Positions 17,842 through 26,331 of a DNA stretch of 64,000 nt are shown here, piece after piece (within the stretch, counting starts at the first letter, position 1; each line of letters opens with the position of its first letter). Made by a program: the position numbers and the translations under genes. The stretch lies in the NCBI RefSeq assembly GCF_013408535.1, contig NZ_JACBZA010000001.1, positions 4,300,850 to 4,364,849 on the forward strand, written 5' to 3'. Source of the DNA: Actinopolymorpha cephalotaxi (lineage in GTDB: Bacteria > Actinomycetota > Actinomycetes > Propionibacteriales > Actinopolymorphaceae). The notes under the pieces were generated by a model that made no database searches, was not told where the DNA came from, and saw nothing but the letters and a program-made list of their open reading frames with translations.

Positions 17842-19164
17842 TCAACCGGCGCGGAAGCGTTCGGCCAGCCGGGTCGTACGCGCGGCGAGGTCGGAGATGC
17901 GCGACCCGTCGAAGCCGAACAGCGCACTGCGCAACCGGTCCTCCAGCGGATCGACCCAGTGCGCCGGGATCGCGGCGGCACCCACCAGGGCGCCGGCCAC
18001 GGACCCCGCGGTCGCTCCGTTGGAGTCGGTGTCCCAGCCGCCGAGCACGGTCAGCGCGATCGTCCGGGTGAAGTCGCCGTCGCCCCACAGCAGCCCGGCG
18101 GCGACCACGGCGGCGTTGTTGATCGTGTGCACCCAGCCGTAGTGGCCGTACCGCTGCCCGATCTCGGCGCGTGCGGCCTCCCAGGTCAGCCCGCGGGCGT
18201 GCAGGTCCAGCACGTCGCGCAACGCCTCGGCCAGCCGGGACTCCGGCGGCACCACGCCGCACGACACCTCCAGCGCCTCCCGGGCCGAGCCCGCGGTGAA
18301 CGCGGCGGCCACCACCGCCGCCGCCCACATCTCGCCGTACACACCGTTCGCGACGTGGGACAGCACGGCGTCCTGGTAGGCGAGCCGGGCCGCCGACGCG
18401 GGGTCACCGGGGAACACGTAGCCGAACGCGTCGCCGCGGATCTGCGCGCCGATCCACTCGCGGTACGGGTTGCGGTAGACGGCCGTCGTCGGTGCGCGCA
18501 GGCCGATCGCCAGGTTGCGGTAGGCCACGCGTTCGGCGGTGTAGGTCTGGTGCAGCGGCAGCAGCAGGCGCCACGCGTCCGCCACGTGGTGCGGTGTGAG
18601 ATCGATGCCATGTTGTTCGAGAAGGTGCAGCCCGAGCACCGTGTAGTCCACGTCGTCGTCGCGTGAGCTGCCGTGCACGTTCCCGCGCGTGGTCTGGGAG
18701 GCGTTCGGCAGGATCCGGTATCCCTCGGGCACCGGATCCATCAGCGGGATGTAGTCCTCCAGCGGCCACGCGTTGGCGAGCTCGAGGTAGGAGCGCAGGT
18801 GCTCGGGCGTCCAGTGGTCACCGGACTCGACCGGCTTACCCAGCATGTTTCCGGCGACCCGTCCCAGCCACGCGCCGTGGATGCGGTTGGCGAGGTCGTC
18901 ACCGGTGGGCGGCGCGGACGGCTTCGGCTGAGTGAGCGTCGCGGTCAGCTCGTCCCAGTCGGTGGGCTCGACGTAGGACCACCCGGCGCGGTCGCCGGTG
19001 GCCTCCTTCTTCGCCAGGTCGTCCAGCAGCGCGCCGAGTTCGGCCGCGCTGCCGTCGGCGAGTTCGGCCAGCCGGCGCTCCTCCTCGCCCACGTCGAACC
19101 CGGTCTCGCGGAGTTGGCGGAGCTCCCACTCGGCGAGGTCGCGCAGGTCGATCGCGTCGTGCAT
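17842..19164 (-). CDS. ADP-ribosylglycohydrolase (DraG/ARH) family protein
   Basis: A 440-residue protein with an N-terminal helical extension of about 110 residues, then the all-helical ARH domain. The motifs are IHGAWLGRVAGNMLGKPVE (about 125-143), the metal-binding SSRDDDVDYTVLGLHLLE and the C-terminal GGWDTDSNGATAGSVAGAL with further metal-ligand Asp residues. The family cleaves ADP-ribose from arginine or other sites, or acts on related N-glycosides using two Mg ions. Placed directly before a family-5 binding protein, a role in nucleoside or glycoside salvage is as likely as protein de-ADP-ribosylation. The extension is longer than in DraG itself. Confidence 0.85.
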   Translation of the reverse strand: MHDAIDLRDLAEWELRQLRETGFDVGEEERRLAELADGSAAELGALLDDLAKKEATGDRAGWSYVEPTDWDELTATLTQPKPSAPPTGDDLANRIHGAWLGRVAGNMLGKPVESGDHWTPEHLRSYLELANAWPLEDYIPLMDPVPEGYRILPNASQTTRGNVHGSSRDDDVDYTVLGLHLLEQHGIDLTPHHVADAWRLLLPLHQTYTAERVAYRNLAIGLRAPTTAVYRNPYREWIGAQIRGDAFGYVFPGDPASAARLAYQDAVLSHVANGVYGEMWAAAVVAAAFTAGSAREALEVSCGVVPPESRLAEALRDVLDLHARGLTWEAARAEIGQRYGHYGWVHTINNAAVVAAGLLWGDGDFTRTIALTVLGGWDTDSNGATAGSVAGALVGAAAIPAHWVDPLEDRLRSALFGFDGSRISDLAARTTRLAERFRAG

Positions 19165-19305
19165 CGCTGGCCTCCTGGAATTGCTGGGTCGCGGACGGAC
19201 GCCGCGCGTCCACGTAACCCCGGCCCGTGAGGAGCGGTCAAGGAGAACGGGTCCGGCCGCCGAATACGGCCAGACTCCTCCGGGCAGCTTCCCGGGGCCC
19301 CCCGG

Positions 19306-20079
19306 TCAGCCGAGCAGCGTCGCACGGTTGGCCAGGATGTACGCGATGTCCTCGCGGTAGCCGTCGGTGTGCCGCTCGTCGCGGTGCCGGTCGTACGCGG
19401 GATTGCCGGCCCGCACCTCGCGTTCGATCGTGGCGGCGATCGACCCCAGCCGGACGACCAGCAGGTCCAGCAGCTGGGCGGGCGGGATGTCTCCGCCGTA
19501 CGCCGCCGCGAACGTCCGCAGCCGCGCCGCCTGGTCCGGCACCGGACCCCATCCGAACGCGCGCGCGGAGCGTGGGGCGGACAGCGGTACGAAGCGGTGC
19601 GCGGCGTAGCAGAGATCCCAGGCCCGCGACGACGGGCCGGCGAAGTCCCAGTCGATGACGGCGGCGACCTCGGCGCCTCGATAGACGATGTTGTACGGCC
19701 CCAGGTCGTTGTGGCCGATGCAGTCGATCTCGGTGGGAACGCTGGTACGAACCTGCCAGGAACCCTCGTCGGGCGGGACGAATCCGTCCGTCGCCTCGTG
19801 CATCGCGCGGACTGCCAACGCGACGTTGACAAGCGCCTCGTCGGAGCGCTGGACGTCGTTCAGTGGATAGGTGCCGCCAGCACCCTCGACGAAGCGGAGG
19901 GTCTCGGCCCGGCCGTCCTCGCTGATCGCGACCGGCGTGGGCACCTGGGCGAACCCGGCCTGCCGCAGGTGGCGCAGCAGGGCGTGCACCTTGCGCGTCC
20001 AGGGTCCGGCGCGCCGCTCGACGACCTCGCCCCTACGGACGGGGGCGGAGTGGAACCCGCCGGGCAGGATCTCGTTCAC
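19306..20079 (-). CDS. Aminoglycoside phosphotransferase (APH)-family kinase
   Basis: A protein of about 257 residues with the APH fold. The catalytic loop reads CIGHNDLGPYNIVY (His-x-Asp with downstream Asn) and the metal-binding stretch VAAVIDWDFAGPSSRAWDL follows. The N-terminal part is shortened, with no obvious glycine-rich loop. Proteins of this group phosphorylate small molecules such as choline, homoserine, macrolides or aminoglycosides; nothing here fixes the substrate. GTG 20079 is preferred because family similarity starts right after it, though the frame is open to 20118. The start lies 47 bases inside the end of the MFS gene, implying coupled expression with the exporter. Confidence 0.78.
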   Translation of the reverse strand: MNEILPGGFHSAPVRRGEVVERRAGPWTRKVHALLRHLRQAGFAQVPTPVAISEDGRAETLRFVEGAGGTYPLNDVQRSDEALVNVALAVRAMHEATDGFVPPDEGSWQVRTSVPTEIDCIGHNDLGPYNIVYRGAEVAAVIDWDFAGPSSRAWDLCYAAHRFVPLSAPRSARAFGWGPVPDQAARLRTFAAAYGGDIPPAQLLDLLVVRLGSIAATIEREVRAGNPAYDRHRDERHTDGYREDIAYILANRATLLG

Positions 20080-21436
20080 GATCGCCGACCCTACTGGCGG
20101 CCGCGGCAACGGCCGCACCCGCCGCGAATGCCACCACCACCAGCCACGCGACCCTCGGCTGTGTGGCGGTGGCGACCAGCCCGATCGCGGCCACGCCGAC
20201 CGCGGCGCCGAGCTGGGCGGCGGTGTTGAGCACCCCGGCCGCGGTTCCCTTCAGGTGTACGTCGACGGTGGTGCCCATGTCGTTCGCGGCCACCGAGGTG
20301 ATCCCGATCCCCAGACCGCCGGCCGCGGCGGCGAGACCGATCCCGGCCACCTGCGGCCAGACGGCGTACACAAGCGTGCCCGCGGCGATGATCCCGAGGC
20401 CGGCACCCATGCTGCGACTCCAGCCGAGCATCGCGACCAGGCGGGGTGCGAGCGCCGAGCCGACCACGGCGAGAATGCTGAACGACACCAGCAACATGGC
20501 CGCACGCAGCGGTGTCAATCCCAGCTTGTCCTGCAGATACAACGTGGCCACGATCACCGACGAACTCGTCGTCGCGGTGGCAAAGAACGACCCGAACGCA
20601 CCCCAGCGCAGTCCGCGAGTGCGCCAGGCCGCACGCTCCACCAGGGGATGGCGGGACCGGCGTTCGAGCATCACGAAACCCCCGGTTGCCAAGAGGCCCA
20701 GGGCGGTCACCACGGTGCCGAGCACGCGCCACGTGTCCTCACCGAGCATCGTCGTACCGGCCACGACTCCCATCGCTCCCCCGATGAGCAGCAGTGACGA
20801 CCGCCAGCCGACGCGTACTCCCGAGGCGTCGGCGTGGTCGCGTGGGATCGTTCCCATAATGGCGGCGGCCAGTACGGCGGCGAGCACGATGTCCAGCCAG
20901 AACACCGCCCGCCAGGACACGATCTCGGTCAGCACCCCGCCGACGAAGAACCCCGACGCCCCGGCGGTGGCACCGGCCGCACTCCACCCGGCGACCGCGC
21001 GCCGGCGTACCGGCCCCTCGGGCACGACCGTCGTCAGCAGCCTCAGCGCGCACGGAACCGACGCGGCGGCCGCGGCGCCCTGCAACGCCCGCGCCGAGGC
21101 GAGCATCCACACCGACTCCGCCAGCGCGCCCAGAACGGACGCGACGGCGAACAACGCGAGCGCCCCGAGGACCACCCGGCGGTGGCCGAGGCGGTCACCG
21201 ACCCGCGAGGCCACCATCAGCAGGCCGCCGAAGAACATCGCGTACGCCGTGACGACGAGGGTGCCCGCCGCGGCCGTCCCACCGAGGTCGGCCAGCATCC
21301 GTGGCAGCGCCGTCACCACGACCGTCACACCGAGCACGTCGACGAACTGCACCCCGCACAGGACCACGACGGCCGCAGCGGACCCGGTCTCCTCGCCGCG
21401 GCTCTGGACCCGGGTGTTACCGGCTAAATCAGTCAC
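20033..21436 (-). CDS. MFS exporter, DHA2 (EmrB/QacA-like) type
   Basis: A 467-residue carrier with about 14 hydrophobic helices, the DHA2 number. The motifs are VDVLGVTVVVTALPRMLADLG in helix 1, the loop 2-3 sequence ASRVGDRLGHRRVVLGALAL and a motif C-like GWSAAGATAGASGFFVGGVL in helix 5, which marks proton-driven exporters. The likely role is export of a drug or metabolite. GTG 21436 is chosen because the alternative at 21499 would run into the divergent CGNR gene. The 53-bp divergent region contains an imperfect inverted repeat (TCAGTCACACTGG against TCAGTTTTACCAG), a candidate operator. Confidence 0.83.
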   Translation of the reverse strand: MTDLAGNTRVQSRGEETGSAAAVVVLCGVQFVDVLGVTVVVTALPRMLADLGGTAAAGTLVVTAYAMFFGGLLMVASRVGDRLGHRRVVLGALALFAVASVLGALAESVWMLASARALQGAAAAASVPCALRLLTTVVPEGPVRRRAVAGWSAAGATAGASGFFVGGVLTEIVSWRAVFWLDIVLAAVLAAAIMGTIPRDHADASGVRVGWRSSLLLIGGAMGVVAGTTMLGEDTWRVLGTVVTALGLLATGGFVMLERRSRHPLVERAAWRTRGLRWGAFGSFFATATTSSSVIVATLYLQDKLGLTPLRAAMLLVSFSILAVVGSALAPRLVAMLGWSRSMGAGLGIIAAGTLVYAVWPQVAGIGLAAAAGGLGIGITSVAANDMGTTVDVHLKGTAAGVLNTAAQLGAAVGVAAIGLVATATQPRVAWLVVVAFAAGAAVAAAASRVGDRERDPARRVPLRPRP

Positions 21437-21489
21437 ACTGGAAACATGCCAGGTGCACGTCCGGCTCGCAACTGGTAAAACTGACTTTG

Positions 21490-22209
21490 ATGGAAACACC
21501 TACGACCCAGCTGTCCCGCCCGAGGGAGCTGCCGATCATCGGCGGCCACCTCGCGCTGGACTTCGCCAACACCGTCGACGACCCGCTCGGGCCGGAGCGG
21601 CACGACCACGCCGCGACCTACGACGACCTGGTGGCGTGGTCGACCAGGGTCGAGACGATCAGCGACACCCAGGCCGGCCGACTGCGCCGGCTGGCGCGGC
21701 GCGAGACCGGCTACGCCGCGCGAACCGTCGAGCGCGCACACGACCTCCGCGACACCCTCAACGACCTGTTCGGCCGCATCGCCGAGGACGGGCCCGGCGC
21801 CACGCGGACCGCGAAGGACTGGACCCGGCTACGCCCGTTCGTCACCGAAGCGATGGCGGCAGCCACCCTGGCCGACCACGACCACGACCACGACCACGAC
21901 CGCGGCCGCGGCCGCTCCGGCCCGCGCCCCGCGTCACCCCTGCTGCGATGGGCGTGGCCGGCGTCGGACGACCTGGCTGTGATCCTGCACCCGGTCGCGG
22001 TCGCCGCGGCCGACCTGCTGGTGGGCGACGAACTGCACCGGGTCTCGCGTTGTGCGCGCTGCCCCTGGCTGTTCCTGGACACCTCGAAGAACCACAGCCG
22101 CCGCTGGTGCGACATGAACGACTGCGGCAAGGCGCAGAAGATCGAGCGTTACGTCGCCCGCCGCGCCGCACGCCGCACAGCCGGTGGTGCGAAGGTCAGG
22201 CCAGGCTGA
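21490..22209 (+). CDS. CGNR zinc-finger / ABATE domain protein
   Basis: A 239-residue protein. The N-terminal ABATE (stress-induced DNA-binding related) domain begins GGHLALDFANTVDD (about residues 17-30). The C-terminal CGNR zinc finger is at about 190-225: CARCPWLFLDTS, then RRWCDMNDCGKAQK, with four Cys ligands. CGNR proteins are regarded as transcription regulators on the basis of the zinc finger and location. A His-Asp repeat of four units followed by an Arg-Gly run (about 129-140) interrupts the middle and looks like a local expansion. It is divergent from the MFS exporter, so it may control that gene and itself. Confidence 0.85.
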   Translation: METPTTQLSRPRELPIIGGHLALDFANTVDDPLGPERHDHAATYDDLVAWSTRVETISDTQAGRLRRLARRETGYAARTVERAHDLRDTLNDLFGRIAEDGPGATRTAKDWTRLRPFVTEAMAAATLADHDHDHDHDRGRGRSGPRPASPLLRWAWPASDDLAVILHPVAVAAADLLVGDELHRVSRCARCPWLFLDTSKNHSRRWCDMNDCGKAQKIERYVARRAARRTAGGAKVRPG

Positions 22210-22213
22210 AGGG

Positions 22214-23242
22214 TCAACTGCGGCGGGGGACGGCGGGGCCGAACGGGTTCTCCACGCGCGGTCCGTCGATGACCGGCCCGTCGTCGCCGAACTTCAACCA
22301 GGACAACCAGACGAGCCGACCGGAGGGCTGACCGTCGGGCTCCCAGGCGTGGTAGACGTACCACCAGTGCGGCCCGACCTTGATCGGCATGCCATGCCCG
22401 GGCCCGGACGCCACGTCGTTGCCCGACAGGATCGGCCCGTTGCCCTGCTTGGTCCAGGGTCCGGTGACCTTCGGAGCCGTTGCCCAGCAGACGCCGTAGC
22501 TGTCGTTCCAGTACTCACCCGTGGAGTAGAAGCAGTAGTAGGCGCCCTGGTACACGATCACCGAAGCGCCCTCGATCGTGTACTTCTCGTACGGCTGGTC
22601 CATGCCGATGATCCGCTGCGGCTCGCCCTGGAGCTCCAGGCCGCCGTCGGTCAGCCTCTGCAGGTAGATGTACGACGGGAGGCCGACCGCGTTGCCGTCG
22701 TTCTTCCACAACAGCCACAGCGATCCGTCGGTGTCGCGGAACGGCGACGCGTCGATGCTGCCGCCCTCGTCGGCCTGGCCGACCAGCGGCGCGGAGCGGT
22801 GGTCGACGAACGGACCGGCGGGTGAGTCCGAAACCGACACCGACACCGCCTGCTGTCCGTTGTCGGCCCGGCGGGCGGTGTAGTAGGAGTGGTAACGATC
22901 CCCTACCCGCATCACTTCCGGCGCCCAGTGCCGGCCGGACACCGACCAACTCGCGATCACCGGCATCCCGTTGCCGACCTCTGTCCAGTCGACCAGGTCG
23001 GGCGAGGTCAGCACCGGCATCGCGCCCATCCTGCCGGCGGTGGAGTACAGGTAGAAGGCGCCGTCGGCGAACAGCACCGCCGGGTCGGGATGGTTCGTCG
23101 GCTCGACGGGGTTCTGGTATCCGCGAGACTCCGCGTTGGCGGTGTCACCCATGAAGACTGCCGCGGCGGCACCGCCGGAGACCGCCAGCAGGGCGCGTCG
23201 GCTCAGCCGGCCGGTGAACGGGGACGAGGGATCCTGCGGCAT
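22214..23242 (-). CDS. Glycoside hydrolase family 43, secreted
   Basis: A 342-residue exported enzyme. A Tat signal (SRRALLAV plus hydrophobic stretch) occupies residues 12-40. The five-bladed propeller signatures of GH43 follow in order: NHPDPAVLFADGAFYLYST (catalytic base Asp), WAPEVMRVGDRYHSYYTA, IDASPFRDTDGSLWLLW (second Asp) and IEGASVIVYQGAYYCFYS (acid Glu). GH43 enzymes release L-arabinose or D-xylose from plant polysaccharides. ATG 23242 is chosen because AAAGGAGAAGGC precedes it at ideal spacing. It stands alone, converging with the CGNR gene at a 4-bp gap. An inverted repeat lies upstream (23299-23327). Confidence 0.88.
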   Translation of the reverse strand: MPQDPSSPFTGRLSRRALLAVSGGAAAAVFMGDTANAESRGYQNPVEPTNHPDPAVLFADGAFYLYSTAGRMGAMPVLTSPDLVDWTEVGNGMPVIASWSVSGRHWAPEVMRVGDRYHSYYTARRADNGQQAVSVSVSDSPAGPFVDHRSAPLVGQADEGGSIDASPFRDTDGSLWLLWKNDGNAVGLPSYIYLQRLTDGGLELQGEPQRIIGMDQPYEKYTIEGASVIVYQGAYYCFYSTGEYWNDSYGVCWATAPKVTGPWTKQGNGPILSGNDVASGPGHGMPIKVGPHWWYVYHAWEPDGQPSGRLVWLSWLKFGDDGPVIDGPRVENPFGPAVPRRS

Positions 23243-23298
23243 GCCTTCTCCTTTGAAAGGGACGCTGAACGTCCGAGCCGTACGAGTGGCGCCGAGCA

Positions 23299-23327
23299 AA
23301 CGATCATCACGAAGCTAGGTGATCGTT
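23299..23327. promoter_or_regulatory. Inverted repeat AACGATCA-N13-TGATCGTT upstream of the GH43 gene
   Basis: An exact 8+8 bp palindrome with a 13-bp spacer, centred about 70 bases before the GH43 start. Two half-sites on roughly successive helical turns suit a dimeric repressor or activator. No regulator gene is adjacent. Confidence 0.45.
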
Positions 23328-23470
23328 CATCCGCGCGCAACCTCCCTGGCCGGGACCGTCCCCTCGACCACGTGTCGTTCTCCCGCGTGGGCATCGACCG
23401 TGACGCGCCTGCCACGGGCACGTACGACGACCTTCCTGTGCAGCGACTAACCCGGCCTCCCAAAGAAGCG

Positions 23471-23508
23471 GCGATGCCCCCGACCTCCGGAGAGGTCAGG
23501 GGCGTCGC
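23471..23508 (-). terminator. Stem-loop terminator after the symporter gene
   Basis: GCCCC-C-GACCTC pairs with GAGGTC-A-GGGGC around a CGGA loop, with one C-A mismatch and outer pairs that lengthen the stem to about 16 bp. It lies about 40 bases past the minus-strand stop at 23547. Confidence 0.7.
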
Positions 23509-23546
23509 CGTGAGTTGCCGCGACTTCGCGCGGTCGCAGTAGCGGG

Positions 23547-24914
23547 TCAGGCCGTCGCGGGCACGCGCTCCCGCTCCGGCTGCGGCTCGTCCGGCTCGTT
23601 GACCAGGTCGACGCGCTCGGAGTTGTAGATCGCCTCGTCCAGGATGCCTTCCCGCTTGGCCACCAGGGTCGGCACCAGCGCCTGTCCGGCGACGTTGGTC
23701 GCGGTCCGCATCATGTCCAGGATCGGGTCGATGGCGATGAGCAGGCCGACGCCTTCGAGGGGCAGGCCGAGCGTCGACAGCGTGAGCGTCAGCATCACGA
23801 TCGCGCCGGTGAGCCCGGCGGTGGCGGCGGAGCCGAACACCGAGACGAACGCGATCAGGAGGTACTCCTTGATGCCCAGCGGCACACCGAAGATCTGCGC
23901 CACCGTGATGGCCGCGAGCGCGGGGTAGATCGCCGCGCAGCCGTCCATCTTGGTGGTCGCGCCGAACGGCACCGCGAACGACGCGTACGACTCGGGCACG
24001 CCGAGGTTGCGGATGGCGACCTGGCGGGTCAGTGGCATCGTTCCCACAGACGACCGGGACACGAAGGCCAGCTGGATCGCGGGCCATGCGCCGGAGAAGA
24101 ACTTCAGCGGCGAAAGCCCGTGTGCCCGGGCGAGGATCGCGTACACGCCGAACAGCACCAGTGCGCAACCGACGTACACGTCGACGGTGAACACCGCCAG
24201 CGGGGCGAGGAGGTTCCAGCCGTACGTCGCGATCGCCTTGCCGATCAGGCCGAGCGTGCCGAGCGGCGCGAGGCGGATGATCCACCACAGCACCTTCTGC
24301 ACGATCTCCAGAGCCGAACGGTTGAACGCCAGGAACGGCTCGGCCTTGTCGCCCACCTTCAGCGCGGCGATGCCGATGGCGGCCGCGACCACGACCAGCT
24401 GCAGGACGTTGAAGTCCAGCGACGTGGTGGTTCCGCCGTCACCGGTCTCGGTGCTCGCGGTGAGGCCGAAGATGTTGGCCGGGACCAGGCCGCTCAGGAA
24501 GTCCAGCCAGGTGCCGCTTCCGCCCTTGTAGGACGCTCCTGCCGGGGTCAGCCCGCTGTTGGCGCCGGGGTTGGTGATCAGGCCGATCGTCATCCCGATG
24601 ACCACCGCGATGAGGGAGGTGATCATGAACCACAGCAGGGTCTGCCCGGCCAGCCGGGCGGCGTTGCGGACCTCGCGGAGGTTGGCGATGCTCGCGACGA
24701 TCGCGGTGAAGATCAGGGGTACGACGGTGATCTTCAGCAACTGCACGAAGATCGAACCGATCTGGGTCAGGGTCTCCGCGAGCCAGTTGACCTGGAACCC
24801 GCGGGCGATGCCGCCGAGGATCAGGCCGAGCGCCAGGCCGAGCAGGACCTGCGCCCAGAAGGGTACGGAGATGCGCCGTCTGGGCGCGCGGGTTTCGGTG
24901 GCCGAGTCGACCAT
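23547..24914 (-). CDS. Dicarboxylate/amino acid:cation symporter (DAACS, GltP/DctA family)
   Basis: A 455-residue secondary carrier. The N-terminus has FWAQVLLGLALGLILGG. The first re-entrant loop region has FVSRSSVGTMPLTRQVAIRN (Ser-rich hairpin HP1), helix 7 has VPFGATTKMDGCAAIYPA (the NMDG-like substrate/cation motif reads KMDG) and HP2 has GAIVMLTLTLSTLGLPLEGVGLLIAIDPILDMMRTATNV. These are the substrate-binding elements of glutamate/aspartate/C4-dicarboxylate symporters. The start has GGAGG at good spacing, and a terminator follows. It may serve uptake of the acid product of neighbouring catabolic genes, but that is inference. Confidence 0.92.
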   Translation of the reverse strand: MVDSATETRAPRRRISVPFWAQVLLGLALGLILGGIARGFQVNWLAETLTQIGSIFVQLLKITVVPLIFTAIVASIANLREVRNAARLAGQTLLWFMITSLIAVVIGMTIGLITNPGANSGLTPAGASYKGGSGTWLDFLSGLVPANIFGLTASTETGDGGTTTSLDFNVLQLVVVAAAIGIAALKVGDKAEPFLAFNRSALEIVQKVLWWIIRLAPLGTLGLIGKAIATYGWNLLAPLAVFTVDVYVGCALVLFGVYAILARAHGLSPLKFFSGAWPAIQLAFVSRSSVGTMPLTRQVAIRNLGVPESYASFAVPFGATTKMDGCAAIYPALAAITVAQIFGVPLGIKEYLLIAFVSVFGSAATAGLTGAIVMLTLTLSTLGLPLEGVGLLIAIDPILDMMRTATNVAGQALVPTLVAKREGILDEAIYNSERVDLVNEPDEPQPERERVPATA

Positions 24915-25142
24915 GGTGCGGAGCCTCCGGAAGTAAAGGCGGAAAGAGATGGCGGGATCGCGGGCAGGCGCGTACTACAGCGCTGGGCAGTACCGACACG
25001 CACAGCTGGCCTGCCGTCGCAGATCGACGTGCAGGCGCCGCCAGAAGTACCGTCCGGTCATCGGCGGGTGCAACACCGGCGGCTCGCGGCCGTATTCCGG
25101 AAGCGGCACCCGAATGTCCGACTCCGGCCAGTCGCCATCTCG

Positions 25143-26282
25143 TCACACCCGCCGGTCGGTGGGGCCGAGTGCGTCGGTGAGCATGCGGTACGCCTGGTGC
25201 CGGGCGGCGGGCGGGAAGGTGTGCGGGCCGTCGAAAACCCAGGGGACGAACGAACTTTCCGCCCCGTACGCCGCGTACACCTCGCGCACCCCGTCCAGCC
25301 ATCGCGCCTCCTCGAGGTCGGGGAAGATCGCGTCCCGCGTGCCGGCCACGACCATCAGCGGCCTGGGCGCCACCAGCGCCAGCCAGTGGTGGAAGTCCAG
25401 CGGGGTCTGCTCGACGGCCGGGGCGTAGAGGCCGAGCCGCGGGATCAGTGCGGTCTGGCTCCACCAGCGGTGTGGCGACGGATCCCGCCGGAGCAAGTTC
25501 AGTCCGCAGCTGACGACACCGGCCGCGATCCGCGGCTCGGCCAGCATGGCGAACAACGTCCCGTACGCGCCGTGGGAGTGACCGATGCAGCCGATCCTGC
25601 TCGCGTCCGCCTGCGGCAGCAGGTGGAGCAGGTCGACCGCCCGGGACACGTCGAAGGCCATCTTCGCCATCACCGAGCCGTCGGGGTGGGCGGCGAAGAA
25701 CTCCGCGGCCGACCGGTAGCGCGCGTTGGCGTGGCCGGCCTGGCGTTCCCCGAACGCGATCGCGTCCGGCGCGAGGACGACGAATCCCCGGGCGGCGAGT
25801 TCGGCGGCGTACTGCACGTGGCTCACGTCGCCGGTCGTCTCCAGGCCGACCACCTCCGCCTTGCCGGACGCCGTGGTCTGGTGCAGGGCGATGACGGCGG
25901 GCCGGGGCGCGGCCGCATCCGACGGCGTGAGCAGCCAGGCGTAGCCCCACTCCTCGTCGGTCAGCGAGTAGCGCAGCCTGCGCATCGCGTACGCGTGACC
26001 TGGCGCCGGCGGCGAGACCACGAACTCGTCGCCAAGGTGCTCCCACACCATGGTTGCGGGCGGGACGTCGGTCACCGAGCCCAGCATCTGCGCGGACACG
26101 GCCTGCCAGCCGGACCGCGCCCGCTCCCACCGCTCGAGCCGCTCCTCCGGTGCGCAGTCGGGCAGCAGCGGCAGCGGATCGGCAGCGCCGGACTGCTCAC
26201 TGACCACCGGCTCCCAGGACTGGCGCGCCTTCCAGGCCGCGAAGTCCCAGCCTCCGTCCGGCCAGTACCACAGGTACGACAT
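25143..26282 (-). CDS. Alpha/beta hydrolase (acetyl xylan esterase / dienelactone hydrolase-like)
   Basis: A 379-residue enzyme with a 120-residue N-terminal lead, then an alpha/beta hydrolase core. The nucleophile elbow is CIGHSHGAYG (about residues 235-244). A catalytic Asp probably lies in VVAGTRDAIFPDLEE and the His in VFDGPHTFPPAAR. The elbow preceded by VSRAVDLLHLLPQADASRIG resembles the AXE1/abhydrolase_7 group that deacetylates or cleaves esters of plant material. There is no signal peptide. It follows the family-5 binding protein by about 50 bases on the same strand, so it may act on the imported ligand. The ribosome site is weak. Confidence 0.78.
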   Translation of the reverse strand: MSYLWYWPDGGWDFAAWKARQSWEPVVSEQSGAADPLPLLPDCAPEERLERWERARSGWQAVSAQMLGSVTDVPPATMVWEHLGDEFVVSPPAPGHAYAMRRLRYSLTDEEWGYAWLLTPSDAAAPRPAVIALHQTTASGKAEVVGLETTGDVSHVQYAAELAARGFVVLAPDAIAFGERQAGHANARYRSAAEFFAAHPDGSVMAKMAFDVSRAVDLLHLLPQADASRIGCIGHSHGAYGTLFAMLAEPRIAAGVVSCGLNLLRRDPSPHRWWSQTALIPRLGLYAPAVEQTPLDFHHWLALVAPRPLMVVAGTRDAIFPDLEEARWLDGVREVYAAYGAESSFVPWVFDGPHTFPPAARHQAYRMLTDALGPTDRRV

Positions 26283-26331
26283 CAGCCCGTTGCCCGCTTC
26301 GCGTGCGGCCGCATCAGTGGTCGTCCAGGTT

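Larger units (their letters stand above)
23243..23546. other. 304-bp intergenic region with one operator candidate and one terminator
   Basis: No gene is supported. The region holds the upstream control DNA of the GH43 gene (inverted repeat 23299-23327) and the terminator of the symporter gene (23471-23508), both listed separately. The rest shows no structure. Confidence 0.6.
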
